Shown here in pieces: positions 18,772 through 27,670 of a stretch of 64,000 nt of DNA. The notes under the pieces are model-generated. The model saw nothing but the letters and a program-made list of their open reading frames with translations. It searched no databases and was not told the origin of the DNA. How positions within the stretch are numbered: the stretch's first letter is position 1; every line of letters starts with the position of its first letter. Origin of the DNA: Marinobacterium lacunae. Lineage in GTDB: Bacteria; Pseudomonadota; Gammaproteobacteria; Pseudomonadales; Balneatricaceae. The position numbers and the translations under genes were made by a program. Location of the stretch: the NCBI RefSeq assembly GCF_000705555.1, contig NZ_JMQN01000011.1, positions 1-64,000 on the forward strand, given 5' to 3'.

Positions 18772-19782
18772 TCATTGCCTGATTTGAATTACGACACGCT
18801 TCTTCTCGGCACCTCCCTTACCGAGAAACGAAGACCAACCGAGCAACCCTCCCTTGACCTCTCCTAACTGAATGACAGGCGCATCTTTAAGTCGCGGGAT
18901 CAGCTCTAAGTCATATGACATCTGCTCACGGAGGATCACTTCCATCACTTTGCACAACGGCAGAAACTCCCTCCCCGAAGGCAAGAAATCCCTAAATCGA
19001 TCCAGTGTCAGGTCGTTTATACACAGCACAAACTTGCTTGATATATCGCCTATACGCTCCCCTACAACGGCATCCACGCCCAGTTGCGAATTAGCCATTC
19101 CCAAACAACAGCGCTGTTCTACCGGTATATCCACATACCTGAACTGCCACTGACGAATTGAAACCTGATCAAGATCGAAACAGTGTGCGACGATACCGGA
19201 GACCGCTTGTGGTGACCGACTACGACCGGCGAGCATCCCGGTATAGGCCAGCATCTTGCACCAATTGATCGGCGTTTCCCCTCTCAAGCTATCGTTGCCA
19301 AGCCCGACCAACGCAAACACCCGGGATGAAAATGCATCACGGGCATCGTCTTGAAAGCGCACGTAATAGCGATACTTGCGCCACGCCCTGTAGAGAAGTG
19401 CGATCAACCGGTTGTTGAAGAAGTCCAGAAACCGGCGCCGGATATCCGCCTCGTCATTCAACAGCATGTCCAACAGATAGCTGGGCAACGGAGACTGCGC
19501 GCCATTCAATCCCAAAAACGAGGCCTCAATCTTTATCCGCCCGCCCTTAGACTCTTCCACCGAGGTTATATCGGATGGAGCAAATCCGAGACTTGGAGTA
19601 GCACTGAAATAGAGTGCACAACTCACCTCCCAGTCCGCCCTCTCAGGATCCCTGCTATTTATCCTGTGCAGCAATTCCACCAGCTGAAAAAAGCTGTACT
19701 GACGAAACTCGATCGGCAATCCTTGAGTGACGATCTCTGGAGAGGTTAGATCAGCGGCTGCTGGCCAACCTGGATATCCCAT
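18772..19782 (-). CDS. tssG: T6SS baseplate protein TssG (VasB/ImpH)
   Basis: The 336-residue ImpH-family protein starts with the typical FRQYSFFQLVELLHRI helix and continues through PLPSYLLDMLL, DFFNNRLIALLYRAWRKYRY and the C-terminal GREFLPLCKVMEVILREQMSYDLEL. TssG forms the baseplate wedge with TssF and TssE. The ATG at 19782 lies inside the 3' end of tssF, a 37-base overlap, so the two genes are probably translated together as their products assemble. Confidence 0.95.
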   Translation of the reverse strand: MGYPGWPAAADLTSPEIVTQGLPIEFRQYSFFQLVELLHRINSRDPERADWEVSCALYFSATPSLGFAPSDITSVEESKGGRIKIEASFLGLNGAQSPLPSYLLDMLLNDEADIRRRFLDFFNNRLIALLYRAWRKYRYYVRFQDDARDAFSSRVFALVGLGNDSLRGETPINWCKMLAYTGMLAGRSRSPQAVSGIVAHCFDLDQVSIRQWQFRYVDIPVEQRCCLGMANSQLGVDAVVGERIGDISSKFVLCINDLTLDRFRDFLPSGREFLPLCKVMEVILREQMSYDLELIPRLKDAPVIQLGEVKGGLLGWSSFLGKGGAEKKRVVIQIRQ

Positions 19783-21512
19783 GTGTAACGTTCCTTGTTA
19801 TGGGCATTGATCACGACCAGCTCATGAAATGAGTTAATGCTGGCGTAGAGCGCAAAAAAACAGTTCAACACAGCCCCGAATAGATACAGATCACCTTCCG
19901 AAGCAAAATACTTCTGATCCAGCTCCAGTTCTGTTTTGAGGCCTCTTATCGGCATCCCCCGGATAATCCTTTCCGTAGGTTTTGCATGAATGCCAATGAT
20001 GCCATCCAGTCGTAATCGAGTAACCTGCTCGGCCTGGCGATCCACCAATGCCTTGAAGTCATAAGCACGAATAATTGAGCAAATCGCATCACGCGATAAC
20101 AGCGACAAATAGTTAAGCGACAAATTTGAGATCAGAGTCCATAAAAGGCTGCCGTCGAGCACAGGCCTTAGAGGATTACTGGGCTCGGTTATATTGCAGA
20201 AAGCGGCAAAGCTCGGCGTTGTCTCGGTCGGTACGCAAACATCCCCTTTTCCCAGTCGGGTGGGAAGCTGGCGGTTCGAGCAAGTCAGACGCACGGAAAT
20301 GGCTTCGTTCAAATCGACGCACTGCGTCTCATCACTTCGCACAAAGGATATGAAATGATCCATCCCAACATTACGCATACTGTCACGTACGCGCAGACGG
20401 TAATAAAGCGCCGTGCGACTCCGTGCCCGCTCCACTTCGTGCTGAAAGCTTTCGAACGGAGAATAGATCCGTTCCCTTCCGCGCACGCGGCCCTGATCTG
20501 CGTCAAGCCAACCCTGTACCTTGTCGACGCTGAAAATTTCAAAGTGGGAGGGGTGACGAGCGGACGGGACGACTGGGTATTCAACACGTCGACCATTCAA
20601 ATCAATCGGATCGGCATCATGTTCGAAGAGATTGATAGCGGGTACGCAGTAAAGTAAGAACGTGTCGTCACGAACGTGCACATCAGCGGGCAGGGTTTTG
20701 GAAAATCGCAGTCTGACGCTAAAGTTACCCTCGACATGAGCAGGCACGGAATCCGCAATTTTTCTGATATCGAAAAAGTGAAATGCCTCGGGTATTGCCA
20801 GATACTCCTGCAGAACGCGATAACCCTCATACACATTCTTTGGATAGGGCAGAATCCCGTCACCAGCAGCGAACCCAACAGAACAAAATGCACTTAATGG
20901 CAAGCCAAAAACACCTTGCGCGCTGACCAGCTCTATTTTATCGAGATGATGATGCAACCATAGATATAGCATCTGAGCGCTGTAACGCTGACCACCAAGA
21001 TACAACCTCAATACTTCGAGGTTCATGTCCCGCAAAGAAGCGGCACTGCTGTTATCGAATAACAACTCTATTGTTGTAGACTCCCTTGAGTGTGAGGCGT
21101 CTATCTTCGCTATCTGTAACGGATAAATATCAACTGGGCGACAGGTACGAAAATGGCAACTTTGCCCCTCCACCGGCCGGCTATCCAGCCTACAGCCTTC
21201 GGCAACCCTCTGGCGGTGGGTGATGCCTTTCCCATCAGGCTTAAACTGAACAATCGTTGTACTGGGTATTGGCCTCAAATAATTAGGCCATAACATACTG
21301 ATCATTGAGTGTGTAAATTCAGGAAACTCGTCGTCGATCTTTTCCCGAATTCGACCTGTCAGAAAAGCAAACCCCTCAAGTAAACGCTCAATGTCCGGAT
21401 CAGCATGGTTACCACGCAGGTAGCGCGCCAGCTGAGGATAGATATCCGAAAATACCTCCCCTTGCTCTCGTAAAAACGCAAGTTCATCCCTGAAATATCT
21501 ATCTTGGGCCAC
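19746..21512 (-). CDS. tssF: T6SS baseplate protein TssF (VasA/ImpG)
   Basis: The 588-residue ImpG-family protein begins RYFRDELAFLREQGEVF, the classic TssF N-terminus. It contains DIERLLEGFAFLTGRIREKIDDEFPEFT in pieces and LYWLLHHHL-like segments, and ends in the family C-terminus NSFHELVVINAHNKERYTW. It is the major wedge component of the T6SS baseplate. The start codon is GTG at 21512, two bases from the tssE stop. Confidence 0.95.
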   Translation of the reverse strand: MAQDRYFRDELAFLREQGEVFSDIYPQLARYLRGNHADPDIERLLEGFAFLTGRIREKIDDEFPEFTHSMISMLWPNYLRPIPSTTIVQFKPDGKGITHRQRVAEGCRLDSRPVEGQSCHFRTCRPVDIYPLQIAKIDASHSRESTTIELLFDNSSAASLRDMNLEVLRLYLGGQRYSAQMLYLWLHHHLDKIELVSAQGVFGLPLSAFCSVGFAAGDGILPYPKNVYEGYRVLQEYLAIPEAFHFFDIRKIADSVPAHVEGNFSVRLRFSKTLPADVHVRDDTFLLYCVPAINLFEHDADPIDLNGRRVEYPVVPSARHPSHFEIFSVDKVQGWLDADQGRVRGRERIYSPFESFQHEVERARSRTALYYRLRVRDSMRNVGMDHFISFVRSDETQCVDLNEAISVRLTCSNRQLPTRLGKGDVCVPTETTPSFAAFCNITEPSNPLRPVLDGSLLWTLISNLSLNYLSLLSRDAICSIIRAYDFKALVDRQAEQVTRLRLDGIIGIHAKPTERIIRGMPIRGLKTELELDQKYFASEGDLYLFGAVLNCFFALYASINSFHELVVINAHNKERYTWDIQVGQQPLI

Positions 21513-21514
21513 GA

Positions 21515-21943
21515 CTAAAGCACTTTATATCTACGGTTGTTATCAAGTAACAAATCGATCTTCAGCCGATCCTTGGCAGAAGCTACTTTGATACCACCAA
21601 CAATATGAAACCTGAGGTTCATCGGATCAGTATCGTCAAACAGAACCTTCACCTCGATATCGATCAAGCGTGGCTCGAAACGAGCCAGGCACTGAGCGAT
21701 CCCGTGACGCATTCTCAAGCCCAAATCGATACTGCCGGAACTCGCATCGTTAAAATCAAACAACCCAAGCTCCGGACAACTCTGACTTTCGCCGATACGG
21801 GTGTTCAGCACATGCGACACGTTACGCTTAATCGAATCGACAATATCACTTAAGCCGGAACCATCCTTATCCTCGTGGTGGCTACTCCCTAAACGATCAA
21901 AGAAGCAGACACCGTAGGACTCGGCTATTTCATCGTCGATCAA
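21515..21943 (-). CDS. tssE: T6SS baseplate protein TssE (gp25-like)
   Basis: The 142-residue gp25/HsiF-family protein has the conserved stretch IKRNVSHVLNTRIGESQSCPELG and then a region with IAQCLARFEPRLIDIEV. It occupies the place of phage T4 gp25 in the baseplate and nucleates the sheath. The start is a TTG at 21943 with AGGAG in the overlapping end of tssC, so translation is coupled. Confidence 0.93.
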   Translation of the reverse strand: MIDDEIAESYGVCFFDRLGSSHHEDKDGSGLSDIVDSIKRNVSHVLNTRIGESQSCPELGLFDFNDASSGSIDLGLRMRHGIAQCLARFEPRLIDIEVKVLFDDTDPMNLRFHIVGGIKVASAKDRLKIDLLLDNNRRYKVL

Positions 21944-21948
21944 GGCGT

Positions 21949-23424
21949 TTACTCCTGATCCAGACGACCCACCAGCGACAGCTCAAAATTGGCGCCCATG
22001 TACTTGAAGTGAGGGCGAACAGCCATCGAAACCTGGTACCAGCCTGGATCACCTTGTACGTCCATCACATCTATACGCGCAGCACGAAGAGGTCTACGGC
22101 TTCGAACCTCAGCGGGCGGGTTCTCCTGATCCGCAACATACTGTTTAATCCAGTTATTGAGCTCTCGCTCAAGATCTTGGCGCTCCTTCCAGGAGCCAAT
22201 TTGCTCACGCTGTAATACTTTAATGTAGTGCGCCAGCCTGTTGACGATCATCATATAGGGGATCTGCGTACCCAGCTTGTAATTGGTCTGGGCGTCTTGA
22301 CCCTCTTTGGTGTTAGAGAAAACCTTGGGCTTTTGAATAGAGTTCGCTGAAAAAAACGCCGCATTATCACTGCCCTTACGCATGGTCAAACTAATGAACC
22401 CTTCATCTGCAAGTTCAAACTCCTTGCGATCAGTGATGAGAACCTCGGTCGGTATCTTTGCCTGAAGTGCCCCCATCGACTCGAACAGATGCACCGGAAG
22501 ATCTTCAACAGCACCACCGCTCTGAGGACCAATGATATTCGGACACCATCGATATTTGGCAAAACTCTCCGTCAATCGTGTGGCGAGGGCAAAAGCCGTG
22601 TTGCCCCACAGGTAATCCTCATGGCTAGAGCTGACATTTTCTCGATAGTTAAAGCTGCGAACGGGGTTTTCGCTCGGGTCATAAGGTACGCGCAACAGGA
22701 AGCGTGGAGCAGTAAGTCCGATGTAACGCGCGTCATCAGACTCTCGAAGCGCACGCCACTTGGTGTATCGGGGACTTTCAAACGTAGACTTCAGGTCCTT
22801 GATATTGGGCAGTTCTTCGAATGATTCAACACCAAAAAACTCAGGTCCGACAGACGACAGGAAAGGTGCGTGGGACATCGCTCCCACAGCGCCAACGTAC
22901 TGCAACAACTTCATATCCGGTGTTGATGGCGTAAACGCGTAATTACCGATGATCGCACCAACCGGCTCTCCGCCGAACTGACCATAGCCTGCTGAATACA
23001 CATGTTTATAAAGCCCTGACTGTGTCGTTTCCGGCGAAAACTCAAAGTCATCGAGAAGTTCGGTTTTCGTCGCATGTAATACTTCGATCTTTATGTTTTC
23101 TCGAAAATCCGTACGATCTACCAGAAGCTTCAGGCTACGCCATGCAGACTCCATCTGCTGTACTGCCTCGCTGTGCAGTATGGCATCCATCTGCACGCTA
23201 ATCTTACGGTCTAGCTCGACAAGCATTTTATCAACCAGCGCCTTATTAACAGGCTCTGCAGAACTATCCGTTTCGAGAATATTACCGATAAATGCCGCCA
23301 CGCCTCGACGTGCAGTGTCATACCCCTCATCGACAGGTGCCATACGAGTTTGGGCCATGATCTGATCAAGCAGTGTCGAATCCAAATCGCGAGACAGGCC
23401 TGATGCCTGGCTTTGAACGTCCAT
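21949..23424 (-). CDS. tssC: T6SS contractile sheath large subunit TssC (VipB)
   Basis: The 491-residue VipB-family protein has the diagnostic AWRSLKLLVDRTDFRENIKIEVL stretch split over residues about 90-115. GQFGGEPVGAIIGNYAF follows, then SHAPFLSSVGPEFFG and NFNYREN-like SFNYRENVSSSHEDYLWG, and it ends SLVGRLDQE. It polymerises with TssB into the sheath that propels the Hcp tube. The ATG at 23424 is 82 bases from the tssB stop. Confidence 0.97.
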   Translation of the reverse strand: MDVQSQASGLSRDLDSTLLDQIMAQTRMAPVDEGYDTARRGVAAFIGNILETDSSAEPVNKALVDKMLVELDRKISVQMDAILHSEAVQQMESAWRSLKLLVDRTDFRENIKIEVLHATKTELLDDFEFSPETTQSGLYKHVYSAGYGQFGGEPVGAIIGNYAFTPSTPDMKLLQYVGAVGAMSHAPFLSSVGPEFFGVESFEELPNIKDLKSTFESPRYTKWRALRESDDARYIGLTAPRFLLRVPYDPSENPVRSFNYRENVSSSHEDYLWGNTAFALATRLTESFAKYRWCPNIIGPQSGGAVEDLPVHLFESMGALQAKIPTEVLITDRKEFELADEGFISLTMRKGSDNAAFFSANSIQKPKVFSNTKEGQDAQTNYKLGTQIPYMMIVNRLAHYIKVLQREQIGSWKERQDLERELNNWIKQYVADQENPPAEVRSRRPLRAARIDVMDVQGDPGWYQVSMAVRPHFKYMGANFELSLVGRLDQE

Positions 23425-23505
23425 GTTAATGCCTTCCTTAAACCACTCTGAAATCTAAACCCAAGGCTCAACAAACCTGTATAGGCTGAGCACTTCGCGT
23501 ATGAA

Positions 23506-23994
23506 TTATTGATCCAGCTGACGCAACTCGCTAAGCAGCTTTTCTCTCGACTCTTCAGTCGAAATCAGGTCCTGCAGAGTTGACCGAAACGCCGGTATAT
23601 TCCCGAGTGGCCCCTTGAGCGCAACCAACGCTTCGCGCAACTCAATAAGTTTTTTAATTTCAGGTACTTGCTCGCCGATAGAGTCGGGAGAGAAATCTTG
23701 GAGGGAGTCAAACTTCAGGTCTACGGAAAGCTCTTCGCCTTCATTGTCCGTCAACCTGTTAGGGACTGTCATTGAAACGGAGAGATTGGATTCTTTCATG
23801 ACCGATTCAAAGTTCGATTTATCGACCTGAACCACATCACGGTCTTCAAGCGATGTATCCTCGGGGTGTCCTTTAAAATCCCCAAGAACCAATAACTTAA
23901 GAGGAAGTTCCATCTCACTTTGCTGATCGCCGGTAGAGGGCACGTATTTAATATTAATACGCTCTTTCGGCGCTACAGAAGCGTCTTTGCTCAT
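23506..23994 (-). CDS. tssB: T6SS contractile sheath small subunit TssB (VipA)
   Basis: The 162-residue VipA-family protein shows RINIKYVPSTGDQQSEMELPLKLLVLGDF across its first 45 residues, SVDLKFDSLQDFSPDSI in the middle, and a C-terminal helix ELREALVALKGPLGN used for ClpV-dependent recycling in the complex. It is the first gene of the T6SS operon; the ATG at 23994 follows AAGGAG by eight bases. The operon promoter lies in the 230-base gap upstream. Confidence 0.97.
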   Translation of the reverse strand: MSKDASVAPKERINIKYVPSTGDQQSEMELPLKLLVLGDFKGHPEDTSLEDRDVVQVDKSNFESVMKESNLSVSMTVPNRLTDNEGEELSVDLKFDSLQDFSPDSIGEQVPEIKKLIELREALVALKGPLGNIPAFRSTLQDLISTEESREKLLSELRQLDQ

Positions 23995-24059
23995 GCGAAT
24001 ATCTCCTTATAAAGCGCTACGCTATCCTCGCGTAGTGACCCAATCCTTTGGGTGGCAAC

Positions 24060-24088
24060 ACACTACAATCCACTATCCGCACTGTCAA
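24060..24088 (-). promoter_or_regulatory. Candidate sigma-70 promoter of the T6SS operon
   Basis: On the minus strand a perfect -35 box TTGACA (24083-24088) is followed after 17 bases by a weak -10, TAGTGT (24060-24065). Transcription would start near 24053, giving a leader of about 60 bases. A dyad ACCCAA-N4-TTGGGT (24038-24053) covers the predicted start and could be an operator. A second one, CTACGC-N7-GCGTAG (24017-24035), would fold in the leader RNA just upstream of the ribosome binding site. No sigma-54 element was found here. Confidence 0.4.
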
Positions 24089-24226
24089 TCTCAATGGCCA
24101 TATATAGGATATCGTCAATTGCTCAGCGTCATGAAAATCTCTGCACTCAGAAATTTAATTGACCGTCTAAAACATCTGCTTCCCGATAATGACGGTTTCA
24201 ACTCAGGTACGGAAAACTGCGCTTGA

Positions 24227-25054
24227 TCAAGCCTTACGGCATATCACCTGTATCGGACAGGTTCGCCCCTCTTCTATGTTGATGCCCGCATTGCGTATCT
24301 TATCCACCGCGCTATCGCCCATCAGCAGATGGACGCCAAAGGCGGGTAAGGTGCCTGCCTCGGCCTTGGCCACGGCGGCCTTGTAGCCAGACAGGTAATG
24401 CTGGCCCGTCTCTTGGATGTGTATATCCGTAAAGCCCGCTGCCTCCAACGCTGCACGCGTCTCGTTTGGGGTGATCAGGTAAGCCCCTCTGCCATCGTCC
24501 GACCAGGGTACGGGGTAGCGGGGATCGCCGGTTGGCCCCAAACCGTGCTCGGTCAGGGCGAAGAAGGCGCCGGGTTTTAACACACGGCAGGCTTCGGCAA
24601 AAAACGCGGCCCTGTCGGGCACGTTCATGGTGACGTGTTGGCTGTAAGCACCGTCGAACTGCGCATCGGCATACGGCAGTGTCTGTCCGTCGCCCAGCTC
24701 GATCTCGACTTGCGACGTCAGGCCGACAAGCTCGGTCAGTTTGTTCCCCGTGTCGACAAACCGTGCGGTGATGTCGATACCGGATACGTGGCAACCAAAG
24801 CGCTTAGCCAGATAGCGCGCAGGACCACCGACACCACAGCCGATATCGACCAGACGATCACCTGCTTTGATCGGCAATCGCTCTGCCAGCTCGACCGTCG
24901 CGGGAAAGCCCCGCGCATGGAAGTGATCGACCGGTGCCAGATCTTCGACCGTCACACGGTCTGTCGATCGGCCGCTGTCTGCCAGCGCAGCGAGTATGCG
25001 TGCAAACAGGTCGCCCTGTTCCTGATAGGTTTGGGATAGATCTGTCCGTGACAT
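24227..25054 (-). CDS. Class I SAM-dependent methyltransferase (UbiE/sarcosine methyltransferase-like)
   Basis: The 275-residue protein has a canonical SAM-binding Rossmann fold. Motif I VDIGCGVGG lies at residues 69-77, then the acidic residue of SGID, LGDGQTLPYADAQFDGAYS with the motif II region, and ACRVLKPGAFFALTEHG. The N-terminal DHFHARG stretch occurs in the small-molecule methyltransferase branch that includes glycine/sarcosine and dimethylglycine N-methyltransferases. The substrate cannot be read from the sequence. It stands alone between the T6SS and the rhamnonate locus; the ATG at 25054 follows AGGAG by five bases. Confidence 0.8.
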   Translation of the reverse strand: MSRTDLSQTYQEQGDLFARILAALADSGRSTDRVTVEDLAPVDHFHARGFPATVELAERLPIKAGDRLVDIGCGVGGPARYLAKRFGCHVSGIDITARFVDTGNKLTELVGLTSQVEIELGDGQTLPYADAQFDGAYSQHVTMNVPDRAAFFAEACRVLKPGAFFALTEHGLGPTGDPRYPVPWSDDGRGAYLITPNETRAALEAAGFTDIHIQETGQHYLSGYKAAVAKAEAGTLPAFGVHLLMGDSAVDKIRNAGINIEEGRTCPIQVICRKA

Positions 25055-25184
25055 CCTGACTCCTGCTGCGGCACTGAGGGTGCTTCATTTTATGATCTGA
25101 AGAGGTGTCAGACTATCACGTGGTCAGGTTCATACGACCTTTTTGTCAGTTCAGGCGTGTTCGCAGTGTGGATAAAACGTTTTG

Positions 25185-25214
25185 ACGGGCAGCGAACCTT
25201 CGCTCGCCGCCCGT
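25185..25214 (-). terminator. Hairpin terminator after the aldehyde dehydrogenase gene
   Basis: Arms ACGGGC/GCCCGT extend inward through GGCGA/TCGCT (one G-T pair) with an eight-base loop. On the minus strand the hairpin is followed by an interrupted T tract (TCAAAACGTTTT). It lies 12 bases after the dehydrogenase stop and probably ends the rhamnonate transcript. Confidence 0.5.
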
Positions 25215-25226
25215 TATTGACTGGCC

Positions 25227-26663
25227 TCAGCTCTGCAGATAGACAACCTGCGTATGCAAGTATTCATACAGGCCGTGTTTACCGTCAGCACCACCGACAC
25301 CCGATTTACGCACTCCGGCATGGTAGCCTTGCATCGCTTCGAAGTTCTCGCGGTTGATGTAGGTTTCACCAAAGTCCAACTCGCGCACGGCTTTCATCGC
25401 TTTCGACAGATCCCGCGTGTAGATCGAGGAGGTCAGGCCGTACTCACAGTCGTTTGCATGGGCAATCGCCTCGTCAAGATCGTCGACGATCTGAATAGGC
25501 AGCACCGGACCAAACGTCTCTTGCCGCATGATATCCATATCCATGGTGCAATCGGTCAGCACTGTCGGTTCGTAGTGATATCCACTGCCAAGGTCGGCTA
25601 TACGTCCGCCACTGACCAGTGTCGCGCCCTGCTCTACCGCTTTCTCAACCGCGGCCGCTACCTTGTCCAGGCCCTGACGGTTCACCAGCGGCCCCATCTC
25701 GATGTCGGAGTCGGTAAGCGGATTGCCGTAACGCGTTTCACTCATTGCGGCACTGACACGCTTGATAAATTCATCGGCAATTCCGCGCTGAACATACACG
25801 CGTTCTGCGCAGTTGCACACTTGACCGGTGTTGATCACGCGTGAGTCGCGAATCGCCTTCACGGCCAGCTCCAGGTCGGCATCATCGAGTACGATCGCCG
25901 GCGCCTTGCCACCCAGTTCCAGATTCAACTTGGTAATGTTGGGGGCTGCCGCCGCCATGATCCGCTCACCGGTACCAACACTGCCGGTAAAGCTGATCAT
26001 GTCGACTTTGGCATTACTGCTCAGCTGAGCGCCCACACCACCATCGCCGGATACGACGTTAAACACACCCGCAGGCAGATCGGTCTCGGCGACCAGCTTG
26101 GCAAACTCAAAGCAATTATTAGGCGTTTCCTCACTGGGCTTGATCACGATGGTGTTGCCCGTCACCAAGGCCGGTGCCATCTTTCTCGCGATCAGGAAAA
26201 ACGGGAAGTTCCAGGGCAGAATGCCCGCTACGACCCCCAAAGGCTTGCGGAACATGAAGATGTTTTCGCCCGCTCGATCGCTGGTGATGATTTCACCTTC
26301 GATGCGACGCGCCCACTCGGCCATGTAGTCGATGTAGTCAGCAGTAAAGCTGACTTCTACTTCTGCCAGTCCCAGCACCTTGCCCTGCTCTTCACTGATA
26401 ATGCGGGCGAGTCTCGGCGCTTCGGCACGCACCTTCTCTGCGATTTTGCGCAGATATCCAGCGCGCTCAATCGCGGGTTTGGCGGCCCAGGACTTCTGTG
26501 CTTTGCGCGCCGCGTCCAGTGCCTTTTCAACATCGTCAGGGGTCGACGCCGGCACGCGGGAAATCAACGCCTGGGTGGCCGGGTTATACACTTCAATGAA
26601 TTGCTCTGTATCTGTGAAGCGTCCGTCGATGAAGTTTTGATACTGAGTAACAGTGTGAGTCAT
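25227..26663 (-). CDS. aldA: Lactaldehyde dehydrogenase AldA-type (NAD-dependent aldehyde dehydrogenase)
   Basis: The 478-residue ALDH superfamily protein is very close to E. coli AldA from end to end. Examples are VEVSFTADYIDYMAEWARR, LPWNFPFFLIARKMAPAL, SGQVCNCAERVYV-like TGQVCNCAERVYVQ and the C-terminus HGLYEYLHTQVVYLQS. The catalytic Cys lies in QVCNC (about residue 285) and the general base Glu in LELGGKAP (about 252). It oxidises L-lactaldehyde to L-lactate, the aldehyde released by the neighbouring 2-keto-3-deoxy-L-rhamnonate aldolase. It is the last gene of the locus, 29 bases after the aldolase. Confidence 0.92.
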   Translation of the reverse strand: MTHTVTQYQNFIDGRFTDTEQFIEVYNPATQALISRVPASTPDDVEKALDAARKAQKSWAAKPAIERAGYLRKIAEKVRAEAPRLARIISEEQGKVLGLAEVEVSFTADYIDYMAEWARRIEGEIITSDRAGENIFMFRKPLGVVAGILPWNFPFFLIARKMAPALVTGNTIVIKPSEETPNNCFEFAKLVAETDLPAGVFNVVSGDGGVGAQLSSNAKVDMISFTGSVGTGERIMAAAAPNITKLNLELGGKAPAIVLDDADLELAVKAIRDSRVINTGQVCNCAERVYVQRGIADEFIKRVSAAMSETRYGNPLTDSDIEMGPLVNRQGLDKVAAAVEKAVEQGATLVSGGRIADLGSGYHYEPTVLTDCTMDMDIMRQETFGPVLPIQIVDDLDEAIAHANDCEYGLTSSIYTRDLSKAMKAVRELDFGETYINRENFEAMQGYHAGVRKSGVGGADGKHGLYEYLHTQVVYLQS

Positions 26664-26692
26664 GACTTTGCTCTCCGCGTTTCTTAGGTTTG

Positions 26693-27490
26693 TTAGTACA
26701 GCGATGAGGGCTTAGGCCCGATGTCCGAATCGCGATAACGACTCAGTGTGTCTTTCAATGCCTGACGCATCAGGCTGATATCGATCGCCACGGCAACGAA
26801 GGTGCATCCCCATTCCAGATAGCGCTTGGCATCGGTATCGACCGGGGCAAGAATCCCACACGCTTTGCCGGCGGCACGCGTAGCATCCACCACACAACGG
26901 ATACTTTCCTGAACCTCCGGATGCCCCGGATTGCCGGGATGTCCAAGACCAATCGACAAATCGGCTGGCCCGATGAAGACAGCATCGACGCCTTCAACCG
27001 CGGCGATTTCCGCTACGTTCTCGACACCCTTGCGAGACTCTACCTGCACAATCAGACAGAGCTCTTCATGGGCTTTTTCCAGATAGTCGGGAATGCTGTC
27101 CCAGCGTGTGGCACGGGCCAGACCTCCGCCAACCCCCCGCACGCCGTGCGGCGGATAACGCATCGCCCGTACCAGTTCACGCGCTTGCTCTGCACTTTCG
27201 ACCATCGGGACCATCAGCGTCTGAACACCGATATCGAGAAGTTGCTTGATCAGGTCTTTATCACCGTTTACCGCGCGCACTACGGGGTGGGATGGGTAAG
27301 GTGCAACGGCCTGAAGCTGCGCTAGCACCATCGGCACGGTGTTAGGCACGTGTTCACCGTCGATCAGCAACCAGTCATAGCCAGTAGTAGCCAGAATTTC
27401 AGCTGAAAAGCCGGTACCGAAGCTCGCCCAGCATCCATATTGAGGCTCCGCGTGGAGTCGTCTTTTGAAGGTATTCTCAGGTAACTTCAT
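26693..27490 (-). CDS. rhmA: 2-keto-3-deoxy-L-rhamnonate aldolase (HpcH/HpaI family, RhmA-type)
   Basis: The roughly 265-residue class II pyruvate aldolase carries the family motifs WLLIDGEHVPN (base and substrate region), LVVQVESRKGVENV-like LIVQVESRKGVENVAEI (metal-binding Glu) and GVDAVFIGPADLSIGLG (metal-binding Asp). It cleaves 2-keto-3-deoxy-L-rhamnonate to pyruvate and L-lactaldehyde. Substrate assignment rests on the adjacent rhmD and aldA rather than on the aldolase alone, because HpcH, GarL and RhmA share these motifs. The ATG at 27490 follows AGGAGAA; a longer frame from 27535 is less likely. Confidence 0.88.
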   Translation of the reverse strand: MKLPENTFKRRLHAEPQYGCWASFGTGFSAEILATTGYDWLLIDGEHVPNTVPMVLAQLQAVAPYPSHPVVRAVNGDKDLIKQLLDIGVQTLMVPMVESAEQARELVRAMRYPPHGVRGVGGGLARATRWDSIPDYLEKAHEELCLIVQVESRKGVENVAEIAAVEGVDAVFIGPADLSIGLGHPGNPGHPEVQESIRCVVDATRAAGKACGILAPVDTDAKRYLEWGCTFVAVAIDISLMRQALKDTLSRYRDSDIGPKPSSLY

Positions 27491-27584
27491 TGCATCGTTC
27501 TCCTGTTTAACAGGGCCATGGAAACACGGCGACACTGTGCTCCTGCCCCTGTGATCAGCCGTCTATTCCGCTTTTACAAGGCGC

Positions 27585-27619
27585 AAAAACCCTGGGGAGG
27601 CTGATTCAAAATCAGTCCC
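27585..27619 (-). terminator. Possible attenuating hairpin between rhmD and rhmA
   Basis: On the minus strand GGGACTGAT and ATCAGCCTCCC pair (with a bulge) around a five-base loop, followed by AGGGTTTTTG. It sits in the 180-base gap after rhmD and could cause partial termination or processing. The rest of the gap shows no clear gene. Confidence 0.4.
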
Positions 27620-27670
27620 AACTGCGGTTGTCGATCAGGTAAAAGTGGACGTCGGCGGCAGTGCCGTTAA

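Noticed and set aside
23995-24226. Sigma-54 promoter before tssB
   Set aside because: No GG-N10-GC element of acceptable match was found on the minus strand; the best promoter is of sigma-70 type.
24090-24226. Small gene or RNA between the methyltransferase and the T6SS promoter
   Set aside because: Only short frames without ribosome binding sites and no strong structure; nothing supportable.
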